A stretch of 64,000 bases of DNA from Phytomonospora sp040655735 (GTDB lineage: Bacteria; Actinomycetota; Actinomycetes; Mycobacteriales; Micromonosporaceae): NCBI RefSeq assembly GCF_040655735.1, contig NZ_JBFAKK010000010.1:248001-312000 (forward strand). Reading direction: 5' to 3'. The translations under genes and the position numbers were made by a program. The notes under the pieces are model-generated. The model did not search any database and had not been told where the DNA came from. It was given only the letters and a program-made list of their open reading frames with translations. This document shows, in pieces, positions 22,416 through 30,531 of the stretch. The number at the start of each line of letters is the position of its first letter. Positions within the stretch are counted from its first letter, which is position 1.

Positions 22416-24898
22416 TGCGCGTATCGCTTTCCTGGCTGCGCGAGTACGCCGCTATCCCGGCCGGGGCGACCCCGCTGGAGGTCGACACCGCGCTGGTCCG
22501 CGCCGGCCTGGAGACCGAGTCGGTCGAGGACCTGCGCGAGAAGGTGACCGGACCGCTGGTCGTCGGGCGGGTCGCGAGCGTCGAGGAGCTCACCGAGTTC
22601 AAGAAGCCGATCCGGCACTGCCTCGTCGAGGTCGGCGAGGCCGAGCCGCGCAGCATCATCTGCGGGGCCCGCAACTTCGCCGAGGGCGACCTGGTGGTCG
22701 TCGCGCTGCCCGGTGCGGTCCTGCCCGGCGGTTTCGCGATCGGTTCGCGCAAGACCTACGGGCGCCTGTCCGACGGGATGATCTGCTCCTCGCGTGAACT
22801 GGGCGTATCCGACGAGCACGAGGGCATCATCGTCCTGCCGTCCGACGTGGACGCCGCCGTCGGCGACGACGCGCGCCCGGTGGTCGGCCTCGACGACGTC
22901 GTCTTCGAGGTCAACGTCACCCCCGACCGGGGCTACTGCTTCTCCGTGCGCGGCGTCGCCCGCGAGGTCGCGCAGTCGCTCGGTGTCGACTACCGCGACC
23001 CGGCCGAGCTGACCGTGCCCGGGACCGTGACCGCCGAGGGACCGTACCCGCTGCGGGTCGAGGACACCGAGGCCTGCCCGCGCTTCGTGCTGCGCGCCGT
23101 CACCGGTGTCGACCCGAAGGCGCAGTCCCCGCAGTGGATGCAGCGCCGCCTCACCCACGCCGGGATGCGCCCGATCTCGCTGGCCGTCGACATCACCAAC
23201 TACCTGATGCTCGAACTCGGCCAGCCGCTGCACGCCTTCGACCGCACCGCGCTGCGCGGCACGCTCGTGGTCCGCCGCGCCCATCCGGGGGAGAAGCTCA
23301 CCACCCTCGACGACGTCCAGCGCGTCCTCGATCCCGAGGACATCGTCATCGCCGACGACTCCGGCGTGACGTCGCTGGCCGGTGTCATGGGCGGGTCCAC
23401 CAGCGAGGTCGCCGACGACACCACCGAGGTGCTGTTCGAGGCCGCCAACTGGGAGCCGGTGTCGATCGCGCGCACCGCCCGCCGTCACAAGCTTGTCAGC
23501 GAGGCGGGCAAGCGCTTCGAACGCGGAACCGACCCCGCGCTGTGCGCCGTCGCGGCGACCCGCGCGGCCGAACTGCTCGTCGAGTACGGCGGCGGTGTGC
23601 TCGAAGAGCACGTCACCGACATCGACAACCGCCGCCCCCGCACGCCGGACACCATCTCCGCCGGTCTCGCCGCCCGCCTCGCGGGTATCGACTACACCGT
23701 CGAGGAGACCGTCGAGGCGCTGCGGACCGTCGGCTGCGAGGTCGCCGTCGACGGCGCCGAGCTCACCGTCACCGCGCCGAGCTGGCGCCCGGACTTGACC
23801 GACCCGGCCGACTACGCCGAGGAGATCATCCGGGTCCGCGGCTACGACGCGCTCGAAGGCGAACTCCCGAACGCCACCCCGGGCCGGGGACTGACCGCCG
23901 AACAGCGCCGGCGGCGCTCGGTCGGGCGCTCGCTCGCCGAGGCCGGCTACGTCGAGACCCTCTGCTACCCCTTCGTGGCGCCGGAGGCGCACGACGCCTT
24001 CGGGCTCGGCGCCGACGACCCGCGACGCCGGGCGCTGCGCATCGCCAACCCGATCTCGGCCGCCGAGCCGGAGCTGCGCACCTCGCTGCTCCCGCCGCTG
24101 CTCGGCGCGCTCAAGCGCAACATCGGGCGGGGACACCGCGATCTCGCGCTCTACGAGGCGGGTCTGGTCTTCCACCCGAAGCAGGGCGCCGAGGAGCTGC
24201 CGGTCCCCGAACCGGCCGTCGACCGGCGTCCCTCCGACGAGGAGTTGGCGCAGATCGCCGCGATCATGCCCGAGCAGCCGCGGCACGTCGCCGTGGTCCT
24301 GGCCGGGGACTTCGAGCCGGCCGGATGGTGGGGCCCCGGGCGCGCCGCCGACTGGACCGACGCGGTCGCCGCGGCCCACACCGTCGCCCGCTCCGGCGGG
24401 ATCGAGCTGACCGTGCGCCAGGGCGAGTACGCGCCGTGGCACCCGGGACGCTGCGCCGAGCTGGTGCTCGACGGCCGCGTCGTCGGGTACGCCGGCGAGC
24501 TCCACCCCGAGGTGATCGAGGCCCTCGAACTGCCCCGCCGCACCTGCGCGATGGAACTCGATCTCGACGCCCTGCCGCTGCCGGAGGCCGTCCGGGCCCC
24601 GAGCGTGTCGATCTACCCGCCGGCGCGCATCGACGTCGCGGTGGTCGTCGCGGCCTCCACGCCTTCGGCGGAGGTCGCGCGGGCGCTGTCGGAGGGCGCG
24701 GGCGAACTGCTGGAGGACATCGAGCTGTTCGACGTGTTCTCCGGTGAGCAGCTCGGCGAGGGCCGCAAGTCCCTCGCCTACAAGCTCACCTTCCGCGCCG
24801 AGGACCGCACGCTGACCGCCGAGGAGGCCGTCGCCGCGCGCGATGCCGCCGTCGCGGTGGCCGCCGAGCGCGTCGGGGCGGCACTGCGGGCCGTCTGA
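22415..24898 (+). CDS. pheT: Phenylalanine--tRNA ligase beta subunit
   Basis: 827 residues, full length for the bacterial type. It has an N-terminal tRNA-binding/OB domain (~40-155), a B3/B4 editing domain (~210-390, with MQRRLTHAGMRPISLAVDIT), a B5 domain (~400-475) and a catalytic-like core. A C-terminal FDX-ACB anticodon-binding domain (~735-827, SIYPPARIDVAVVV) completes it. It edits mischarged Tyr-tRNA-Phe and binds the tRNA. It starts at the ATG overlapping the pheS stop. A longer frame extends upstream inside pheS but is not used. Followed by a strong terminator. Confidence 0.97.
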   Translation: MRVSLSWLREYAAIPAGATPLEVDTALVRAGLETESVEDLREKVTGPLVVGRVASVEELTEFKKPIRHCLVEVGEAEPRSIICGARNFAEGDLVVVALPGAVLPGGFAIGSRKTYGRLSDGMICSSRELGVSDEHEGIIVLPSDVDAAVGDDARPVVGLDDVVFEVNVTPDRGYCFSVRGVAREVAQSLGVDYRDPAELTVPGTVTAEGPYPLRVEDTEACPRFVLRAVTGVDPKAQSPQWMQRRLTHAGMRPISLAVDITNYLMLELGQPLHAFDRTALRGTLVVRRAHPGEKLTTLDDVQRVLDPEDIVIADDSGVTSLAGVMGGSTSEVADDTTEVLFEAANWEPVSIARTARRHKLVSEAGKRFERGTDPALCAVAATRAAELLVEYGGGVLEEHVTDIDNRRPRTPDTISAGLAARLAGIDYTVEETVEALRTVGCEVAVDGAELTVTAPSWRPDLTDPADYAEEIIRVRGYDALEGELPNATPGRGLTAEQRRRRSVGRSLAEAGYVETLCYPFVAPEAHDAFGLGADDPRRRALRIANPISAAEPELRTSLLPPLLGALKRNIGRGHRDLALYEAGLVFHPKQGAEELPVPEPAVDRRPSDEELAQIAAIMPEQPRHVAVVLAGDFEPAGWWGPGRAADWTDAVAAAHTVARSGGIELTVRQGEYAPWHPGRCAELVLDGRVVGYAGELHPEVIEALELPRRTCAMELDLDALPLPEAVRAPSVSIYPPARIDVAVVVAASTPSAEVARALSEGAGELLEDIELFDVFSGEQLGEGRKSLAYKLTFRAEDRTLTAEEAVAARDAAVAVAAERVGAALRAV

Positions 24899-24914
24899 CC
24901 CGCGAGGCGACGAA

Positions 24915-24950
24915 GGGGTGCCACCGGTTCGATCCGGTGGCGCCCCTTTT
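24915..24950 (+). terminator. pheT terminator
   Basis: GGGGTGCCACCGG (24915-24927) pairs with CCGGTGGCGCCCC (24934-24946), 13 bp with one G.U, a 6-nt loop and then TTTT (24947-24950). It separates pheT from the convergent SRPBCC gene. Confidence 0.9.
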
Positions 24951-24960
24951 CGCGTCCGGC

Positions 24961-25404
24961 TCAGCCCCGAACGGCGGCGACTCGCGCGGCGAGCGCGGCG
25001 TTCATCGCCTCGAACTGCGGGCCGGTGCGCTCCCGCAGTCGCTTGGTCATGAAGGGGACGAGCAGCCCTTTGAAGTTCTCGCTCTGGGTCAGGCGGGTGC
25101 GCCCGTCACCGAGGTCGGTGAGGGTGAACAGGTGCTCGCCGTCGAAGACGCCGGGCATGAGGAGGCGTCCGAGCCAGCGCAGTTCGCCGGGCGCGTCGGC
25201 GACCAGGACCTTCGGGGTGAAGGTCATCTCGCCGCCCTGGGTGTCGCGCATCTTGAGGGTGAGTGTGGAGCCGACGACGGGTTCGCCTGTGGCGGAGAAG
25301 ATGAAGGGATTCCACTCGCTCCAGGCGGAGAGGTCGGACAGGACGGCCCAGATCTCATGCGGGCTCGCCTCGATGTCGGTGGTGCTGCTGAGGTTGAACG
25401 CCAC
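24961..25404 (-). CDS. SRPBCC (START-like) domain protein
   Basis: 147 residues of the polyketide-cyclase/SRPBCC helix-grip fold, seen in STTDIEASPHEIWAVLSDLS, WSEWNPFI, PGELRWLGRLLMPGVFDGEH and SENFKGLLVPF. Such proteins bind hydrophobic ligands, and the specific role is unknown. I take the GTG giving VAFNLSST as the start, preceded by GGGAAG. A longer frame to 25455 adds an unconserved Arg/Pro-rich stretch. It is convergent with pheT and 126 bp downstream of the SARP gene on the same strand. Confidence 0.85.
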   Translation of the reverse strand: MAFNLSSTTDIEASPHEIWAVLSDLSAWSEWNPFIFSATGEPVVGSTLTLKMRDTQGGEMTFTPKVLVADAPGELRWLGRLLMPGVFDGEHLFTLTDLGDGRTRLTQSENFKGLLVPFMTKRLRERTGPQFEAMNAALAARVAAVRG

Positions 25405-25530
25405 GGTTTCTTCCCATCGTCGGCCGGGACGGTGCGGCGGGCGGAAGCATGCCACGTGGGTGGCGCACTCGGCGCGGTGCCCCGGACGAACACGTCCGGG
25501 GCACCGTCGTCGGCCGATCTGAGTGCGGGG

Positions 25531-26292
25531 TCAGGCGTGCAGGATCTCTTCCTGCGCGCGGCGGAGTTCCACGGAGGGTTCCAGACCGAGTTCGCGGCGC
25601 AGTACCTGCCGCGCGGACCCGTAGGCGGCCAGCGCGCCCGCCCGGTCTCCGGTGTCGGCGAGGGAGCGCATGAGCAGGAGCCAGGCGTTCTCTCGCAGCG
25701 GCTGCTCGGCGAGCAGCATCCGCAGGTGGGGGATCGGTGAGGACGAAGTCTGGGACGGATTGCGGTCGGCCAGTCGAAGGCAGACCGCGGCGTACTTCTC
25801 GACGGTCGCGGCCCGCTGCTCGTCGAGCGCGTCGAGCGCCAACTTGAGCGGACCGTGACCTGTTAAGCCGTCGGCGGCCTGACCGCGCCACACGTCGAGC
25901 GCGCGGCGCAGGTGGTCTTGCGCGTCGGGCAGCCGCGCCGTGGCTATCGCCGCGTCTGCGGCGGCCACGGCTTCGGCGAATATCTCCACATCGGACTCTC
26001 CACAGTCGACACGCAGCAGGTACGACCCGCGTGGCGACTCCAGTCGAGGCATGCCAACGCGGCAGAGTGCGGCTCGCAGTTGCGAGGCGTACGTCCGTAC
26101 GTTGGCCTGCGCGGATTCAGGCGGTTCCTTCTCCCAGAGCGTCTGGACGACAGTTCCCAGCGACACACGGCGGTTTGCCTGCCGCAACAGCAGCGCCAGA
26201 AGTACCGCTCGCTTACCCCGGTCGAAGACGACGCTCTCTCCGCGCATCCCCGTGACCTCGATAGGTCCGAGGAGCCGAAAACGAATCGTCAA
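25531..26292 (-). CDS. SARP-family transcriptional activator
   Basis: 253 residues. An OmpR-like winged helix (~1-95: FRLLGPIEV, GKRAVLLALLLRQANRRVS, ANVRTYASQLRAAL) is followed by the bacterial transcriptional activation domain of TPR-like helices (~100-250, ending GLEPSVELRRAQEEILHA). This is a minimal SARP, the class that activates secondary-metabolite or peptide genes in actinomycetes. The TTG at 26292 is chosen because GGGGAGG lies 6 nt before it. A TTG 27 bp further upstream has none. It is divergent from the Cys-rich peptide gene, whose promoter carries a perfect direct repeat. Confidence 0.93.
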   Translation of the reverse strand: MTIRFRLLGPIEVTGMRGESVVFDRGKRAVLLALLLRQANRRVSLGTVVQTLWEKEPPESAQANVRTYASQLRAALCRVGMPRLESPRGSYLLRVDCGESDVEIFAEAVAAADAAIATARLPDAQDHLRRALDVWRGQAADGLTGHGPLKLALDALDEQRAATVEKYAAVCLRLADRNPSQTSSSPIPHLRMLLAEQPLRENAWLLLMRSLADTGDRAGALAAYGSARQVLRRELGLEPSVELRRAQEEILHA

Positions 26293-26399
26293 CGAAAGCC
26301 TCCCCAGGCCATTGATCAATTTACCGGCGCCAATCTAGCGGCGTTTCGGACGACGCGTCAATGCCTCGGGCTGCGTCGGCACCGTCCGGAGTGGACAGA

Positions 26400-26435
26400 G
26401 CGTATGCGGTTGCGTATGCGCTCGGTGTCTACGGT
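26400..26435 (+). promoter_or_regulatory. SARP-type direct repeat and -10 of the peptide gene
   Basis: GCGTATGCG occurs twice (26400-26408 and 26412-26420, period 12 bp), 9 bp upstream of a -10-like TACGGT (26430-26435). SARP activators bind direct repeats near 11-bp period that overlap the -35 region about 8 bp from the -10. This fits except for the 12-bp period. It is a likely target of the divergent SARP protein. Confidence 0.6.
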
Positions 26436-26483
26436 GATCATCGTTGTGCACGGACGGATCCACCTTCAGTTGGGAGCGATTCC

Positions 26484-26645
26484 ATGAGGATGATCACCAG
26501 GCTCGCCGACGCGCTGCTGGGAGGGCTCGCGCCGCGGGGCCGCGCCGAGGCGGCCTGTATCGGCGAGGCTCAGTACTACTGCCAGGACCACGTCAGCTAC
26601 TTCGTGGACGCCTGCGGCAAGACCCACAGGCTCGGCACCTGCTGA
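26484..26645 (+). CDS. Small four-cysteine peptide, unknown function
   Basis: 53 residues. A helical, Arg-containing N-terminal half (MRMITRLADALLGGLAPRGR, then AEAA) looks like a leader or weak signal. A cysteine-bearing core of about 29 residues follows, with Cys at 25, 33, 44 and 53, the last being the C-terminal residue, and several aromatic residues. GGGAG (26472-26476) lies 7 nt before the ATG. I know of no function. Leader-plus-core layout, the four Cys, the adjacent SARP regulator and the downstream thioredoxin-like protein suggest an exported, disulfide-containing or modified peptide. A longer in-frame extension to 26361 lacks a ribosome-binding site. Confidence 0.7.
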   Translation: MRMITRLADALLGGLAPRGRAEAACIGEAQYYCQDHVSYFVDACGKTHRLGTC

Positions 26646-26653
26646 ACGCCCGG

Positions 26654-26685
26654 CCCGGTGCGGGGCTTTCGGGCGCCGCGCCGGG
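26654..26685 (+). terminator. Hairpin between peptide and TlpA genes
   Basis: CCCGGTGC (26654-26661) pairs with GCGCCGGG (26678-26685), 8 bp with one G.U and a 16-nt loop. It may attenuate transcription so that the peptide is made in excess of the TlpA protein. Confidence 0.4.
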
Positions 26686-26764
26686 TTGCTGAACGTGACC
26701 GCATGCGCTTTACTGCAACCGATCCTCACCCAGCTATGTGGACACCCCTCACGGAGGAAAAGTC

Positions 26765-27307
26765 ATGCCCTTTCTCGTCGCCGCGGTAGTGCTGGTAGGC
26801 GCGATCGCCACCTTGAACCTGCTCCTGACCGTCGGGGTCATCCGACGGCTGCGCGAGCACACGACCCAGCTGGCCGGGATCGGCGACATGTCCGGCCCCG
26901 GTGGCCCCTCGGTGGGCGACCCTATCGAGGAGTTCTCCACCACCGCCGTCGACGAGACGCCCGTCGCGCGGGCCGACCTCGACTCCTTCGCGCTCGTGTC
27001 GGTGATGAGCCCCGGCTGCGGCCCGTGCGAGGAGAAGCTGCCGAAGCTGGTGGAGATGCTCGACAGCGGTGAGCTGCCCAAGAAGAGCGTCCTGGCGGTC
27101 ATCGCCGGCTCCGAGGAGGACGCGGTGCCGATGGTCACCGCGCTCCAGAACCTCGCCGTCGTGGTCCGTGAGGAGCCGGTCAGTGGCGCCGTCCAGTCGG
27201 CCGTCGGCATTCGCGCCTACCCGACGATGTTCACCGCGGGCGAGGGCAAGGTCGCCACGATCGTGCAGGACCTGGCGAAGGTGAAGGCCAAGGCCTCCGC
27301 CAACTGA
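26765..27307 (+). CDS. Membrane-anchored TlpA/thioredoxin-like protein
   Basis: 180 residues. One N-terminal transmembrane helix (~3-24) is followed by a thioredoxin fold with the redox motif CGPC in SPGCGPCEEKLP and a cis-Pro region RAYPTMFT. The topology places the active site outside the membrane, where TlpA/MauD-like proteins reduce or form disulfides. It lies 119 bp downstream of the four-Cys peptide gene with GGAGGA upstream of the ATG. A 12-bp terminator follows. No MauE/DoxX partner is present next to it. I infer that the peptide could be its substrate. Confidence 0.88.
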   Translation: MPFLVAAVVLVGAIATLNLLLTVGVIRRLREHTTQLAGIGDMSGPGGPSVGDPIEEFSTTAVDETPVARADLDSFALVSVMSPGCGPCEEKLPKLVEMLDSGELPKKSVLAVIAGSEEDAVPMVTALQNLAVVVREEPVSGAVQSAVGIRAYPTMFTAGEGKVATIVQDLAKVKAKASAN

Positions 27308-27348
27308 CGCCGGGGCCTCGCGCCGGTACATATACATAAGGAAAAGAA

Positions 27349-27376
27349 CCCCGCCGACCGGTGACGGTCGGCGGGG
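27349..27376 (+). terminator. Terminator after the TlpA-like gene
   Basis: CCCCGCCGACCG (27349-27360) pairs perfectly with 27365-27376 around GTGA. Confidence 0.85.
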
Positions 27377-27417
27377 CCGTTCGTTGTGCACCATGTGATG
27401 GGCGCCACGGGATATCC

Positions 27418-27469
27418 GAATGAGACGCCTGAGTGGATTGAGATACAGTGGTCCGCATACTCATTCAGT
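27418..27469 (+). promoter_or_regulatory. argC promoter with ARG-box-like half sites
   Basis: TGAGAC (27421-27426), 17 bp and TACAGT (27444-27449) form a promoter for the arg operon. GAATGAG (27418-27424) overlaps the -35 and its inverse CTCATTC (27460-27466) lies at the start of transcription, within CATACTCATTCA. These AT-rich GAAT/ATTC elements resemble ArgR operators and stand out in GC-rich DNA. ArgR encoded in the operon would repress here with arginine. Confidence 0.65.
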
Positions 27470-27491
27470 CGGCTCCTCCTGGAGGAAGAAC

Positions 27492-28508
27492 ATGGGCACG
27501 CGCGTGGCGGTCGCCGGGGCAAGCGGATACGCCGGAGGCGAGCTGCTCCGCCTGCTCGTCGGGCACCCCGAGTTCGAACTCGGCCCACTCACCGCGCACA
27601 GCCAGGCCGGTGCTCCGATCATCTCGGTCCACCCGCACCTGATCAGCCTCGCCGGTCGTGACTTCGACCGCGCGACCCCCGAGGCGTTCGCCGACGCCGA
27701 CCTCGTCTTCCTCGCGCTCCCGCACGGCGAGTCGGCCGCGATCGCCAGGAAACTGCCCGCGCACGTGAAGGTGGTCGACCTCGGCGCCGACCACCGCCTC
27801 ACCGACGCCGCCGCCTGGTCGGCCTACTACGGCGGCGAGCACGCCGGCGCCTGGACCTACGGCCTTCCCGAGCTTCCCGGTCAGCGGGCGGCGATCGCAG
27901 CGTCGGACCGGGTCGCGGCCACCGGCTGCTACGTCGTGGCCAGCACCCTCGCGCTGCGCCCCGTCATCGACGCAGGGCTCGCCGAGCCCGCAGACGTCGT
28001 CGTGGTGGCCGCGTCGGGCACCTCCGGCGCGGGCCGGACCCCGAAGGCCAACCTGCTCGGCAGCGAGGTCATGGGCGACGTTTCGGCGTACAAGGTCGGC
28101 ACGCACCAGCACACCCCCGAGATCAAGCAGGCCAGCGGCGCCGCGTCGCTGTCCTTCACACCGGTGCTCGCACCACTCCCGAGAGGCATTCTGGCCACGG
28201 TGACCGCCCGACCGACGAGGCCGGGCCTGTCTTCCGACGAGGTCCGGCAGGCACTACAGGCGGCATACGCCGACGCGCCCTTCGTGCACGTCCTGCCCGA
28301 AGGGCAGTGGCCGCACACGGCGGCGACGTACGGCACCAACTCCGCCCACCTGCAAGCCACCGTGGACAAGGACGCGGGACGCATCATCGTCGTCTCCGCG
28401 ATCGACAACCTGGGCAAAGGCGCGGCCGGTCAGGCCGTGCAGTGCGCCAACCTCATGCTCGGCCTGCCGGAGACCACCGGCCTCGCCATCAACGGAGTAG
28501 CACCGTGA
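27492..28508 (+). CDS. argC: N-acetyl-gamma-glutamyl-phosphate reductase
   Basis: 338 residues. NADPH-dependent reduction of N-acetylglutamyl phosphate to the semialdehyde. It has the Rossmann motif VAGASGYAGGELLRLL and the catalytic Cys in AATGCYVVAS, followed by SGTSGAGRTPKANLLGSEV. ATG 27492 is preceded by GGAGGAAG. First gene of the contiguous arg operon. Its stop overlaps the argJ GTG by 4 bp. Confidence 0.97.
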   Translation: MGTRVAVAGASGYAGGELLRLLVGHPEFELGPLTAHSQAGAPIISVHPHLISLAGRDFDRATPEAFADADLVFLALPHGESAAIARKLPAHVKVVDLGADHRLTDAAAWSAYYGGEHAGAWTYGLPELPGQRAAIAASDRVAATGCYVVASTLALRPVIDAGLAEPADVVVVAASGTSGAGRTPKANLLGSEVMGDVSAYKVGTHQHTPEIKQASGAASLSFTPVLAPLPRGILATVTARPTRPGLSSDEVRQALQAAYADAPFVHVLPEGQWPHTAATYGTNSAHLQATVDKDAGRIIVVSAIDNLGKGAAGQAVQCANLMLGLPETTGLAINGVAP

Positions 28509-29656
28509 CCATCACCTTCCCCGACGGCTTCCGCGCCGCCGGAGTCGCCGCCGGCATCAAGTCGTCCGGCGCCAAGGACCTCGCCCTCGTCGTCAACGAC
28601 GGCCCCTCCCGGGTGGCCGCCGGCGTCTTCACCGCCAACCGCGTCCACGCCGCCCCGGTCAAATGGAGCCGCCAGGTCCTGTCCGACGGGCAGCTGACCG
28701 CCGTCGTCCTCAACTCCGGCGGCGCCAACGCCTGCACCGGCCCCAAGGGCTTCGCCGACACCCACCACACCGCCGAGAAGGTCGCCGAGCTCCTGGGCAT
28801 CGGCGCCGCCGAGGTCGCCGTCTGCTCCACCGGGCTCATCGGCGAGTTCCTGCCCATGGACGCCGTGCTGAGCGGTGCCGAGCAGGCCGTCAAGGAGCTG
28901 TCGGCGGACCTGGGCGGCGCGGCCGCCGAGGCGATCATGACCACTGACACCAAACCGAAGTCGGTCACCTGGTCGCAGGACGGCTGGGGCGTCGGTGGCA
29001 TGGCCAAAGGCGCCGGCATGCTCGCGCCGGGTCTGGCGACGATGCTCGTCGTGCTCACCACCGACGCCGAGATCACCGCCGAGACGGCCGACTCCGCCCT
29101 GCGCGAGGCCTGCCGCCTCACCTTCGACCGCCTCGACTCCGACGGCGCGATGTCCACCAACGACACCGTCCTGCTGCTGTCCTCGGGCGCCTCGGGCGTC
29201 GCGCCGGACCCGGACCTGTTCACCGAGATCCTGACCCACGCGTGCGAGGACCTCGCCCAGCAGCTCCTCTCCGACGCCGAGGGCTCCACGAAGGACGTCG
29301 AGATCGAGGTCGTCAACGCGGCCACCGAGGACGATGCGGTCACCGTCGGACGATCCATCGCCCGCAACAACCTCGTCAAGACCGCGCTGTTCGGCAAGGA
29401 CCCGAACTGGGGCCGGATCCTGGCCGCCGTCGGCACCACCGACGCCGCCTTCGACGCCGACGAGCTCGACGTGGCCGTCAACGGCGTATGGGTATGCCGC
29501 AAGGGCGCCGCGGCCGAGGACCGATCGCTGGTCGACATGGAGGAGCGCGACGTCGTCATCACCGTCGACCTCCACGCCGGCGACGCGACGGCCACGATCT
29601 GGACCAACGACCTCTCGCACGCCTACGTGCACGAGAACTCGGCGTACTCGTCATGA
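28505..29656 (+). CDS. argJ: Glutamate N-acetyltransferase (ornithine acetyltransferase)
   Basis: 383 residues. Transfers the acetyl group from N-acetylornithine to glutamate, closing the cyclic arginine pathway. The self-cleavage site with the nucleophilic Thr is in GLATMLVVLTTD, after KGAGMLAP. It has LNSGGANACTGPKG and the C-terminal FGKDPNWGRILAA. GTG 28505 overlaps argC. The ATGA overlap with argB at the end shows translational coupling. Confidence 0.97.
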   Translation: MTITFPDGFRAAGVAAGIKSSGAKDLALVVNDGPSRVAAGVFTANRVHAAPVKWSRQVLSDGQLTAVVLNSGGANACTGPKGFADTHHTAEKVAELLGIGAAEVAVCSTGLIGEFLPMDAVLSGAEQAVKELSADLGGAAAEAIMTTDTKPKSVTWSQDGWGVGGMAKGAGMLAPGLATMLVVLTTDAEITAETADSALREACRLTFDRLDSDGAMSTNDTVLLLSSGASGVAPDPDLFTEILTHACEDLAQQLLSDAEGSTKDVEIEVVNAATEDDAVTVGRSIARNNLVKTALFGKDPNWGRILAAVGTTDAAFDADELDVAVNGVWVCRKGAAAEDRSLVDMEERDVVITVDLHAGDATATIWTNDLSHAYVHENSAYSS

Positions 29657-30531
29657 CCGACATGGACGACGCGCTCGCCAAGGCGCACACCCTCATCGAG
29701 GCCCTTCCCTGGCTCACGCGCTTCCACGGCAAGATCGTGGTCGTCAAGTACGGCGGGCACGCCATGGCCGACCCCGCCCTGCGCGCCTCCTTCGCCGCCG
29801 ACATGGTCTTCCTGCGCTACGCCGGGCTCAAACCCGTCATCGTTCACGGCGGCGGCCCGCAGATCTCGAAGATGCTCGACCGCCTCGGCATCGAGAGCGA
29901 GTTCAAGGGCGGCCTGCGCGTCACGACCGCCGAGTCGGCCGAAGTGGTCCGCATGGTCCTCGTCGGCCAGGTCGGACGCGAACTCGTCGGACTGATCAAC
30001 GAGCACGGCCCCTTCGCCGTCGGCATGTCCGGAGAGGACGCCCGCCTGCTCACCGCCGAGCGCCGGCACGCCTACGTCGACGGCGAGGCCGTTGACGTAG
30101 GGCAGGTCGGCGACGTCGCCAACGTCAACACCGCCGCGATCACCGACCTCATCGAGGCCGGCCGCATCCCGGTCATCTCCACCGTCGCGCCCGACGTCGA
30201 CGGCGTCCTGCACAACCTCAACGCCGACACCGCCGCCGCCGCGCTGGCCACCGCCCTCGGCGCGCAGAAGCTGGTCGTCCTCACCGACGTCGCCGGCCTC
30301 TACTCCGACTGGCCCGACACCGCGAGCCTCATCAGCCAGATCACCGCCGACCAGCTCGCCGAACTGCTCCCGCGGTTGTCGGCCGGGATGGTCCCGAAGA
30401 TGGAGGCCTGCCTGCGCGCCGTCAAGGGCGGCGTGCCCCAGGCGCACGTCATCGACGGCCGCCTCGCCCACTCCATCCTCCTCGAGATCTTCACCTCCGA
30501 AGGGACCGGAACCATGGTGGTGCCGTCATGA
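29653..30531 (+). CDS. argB: Acetylglutamate kinase
   Basis: 292 residues of the amino-acid-kinase fold: VVVKYGGHAM, PVIVHGGGPQISKML, VGDVANVN and the nucleotide-binding VLTDVAGLYSDWP. Phosphorylates N-acetylglutamate and in cyclic pathways is usually arginine-inhibited. The N-terminal helix (ALAKAHTLIEALPWLTRF) typical of the arginine-sensitive hexameric class is present. It overlaps argJ and argD by 4 bp each. Confidence 0.97.
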   Translation: MTDMDDALAKAHTLIEALPWLTRFHGKIVVVKYGGHAMADPALRASFAADMVFLRYAGLKPVIVHGGGPQISKMLDRLGIESEFKGGLRVTTAESAEVVRMVLVGQVGRELVGLINEHGPFAVGMSGEDARLLTAERRHAYVDGEAVDVGQVGDVANVNTAAITDLIEAGRIPVISTVAPDVDGVLHNLNADTAAAALATALGAQKLVVLTDVAGLYSDWPDTASLISQITADQLAELLPRLSAGMVPKMEACLRAVKGGVPQAHVIDGRLAHSILLEIFTSEGTGTMVVPS

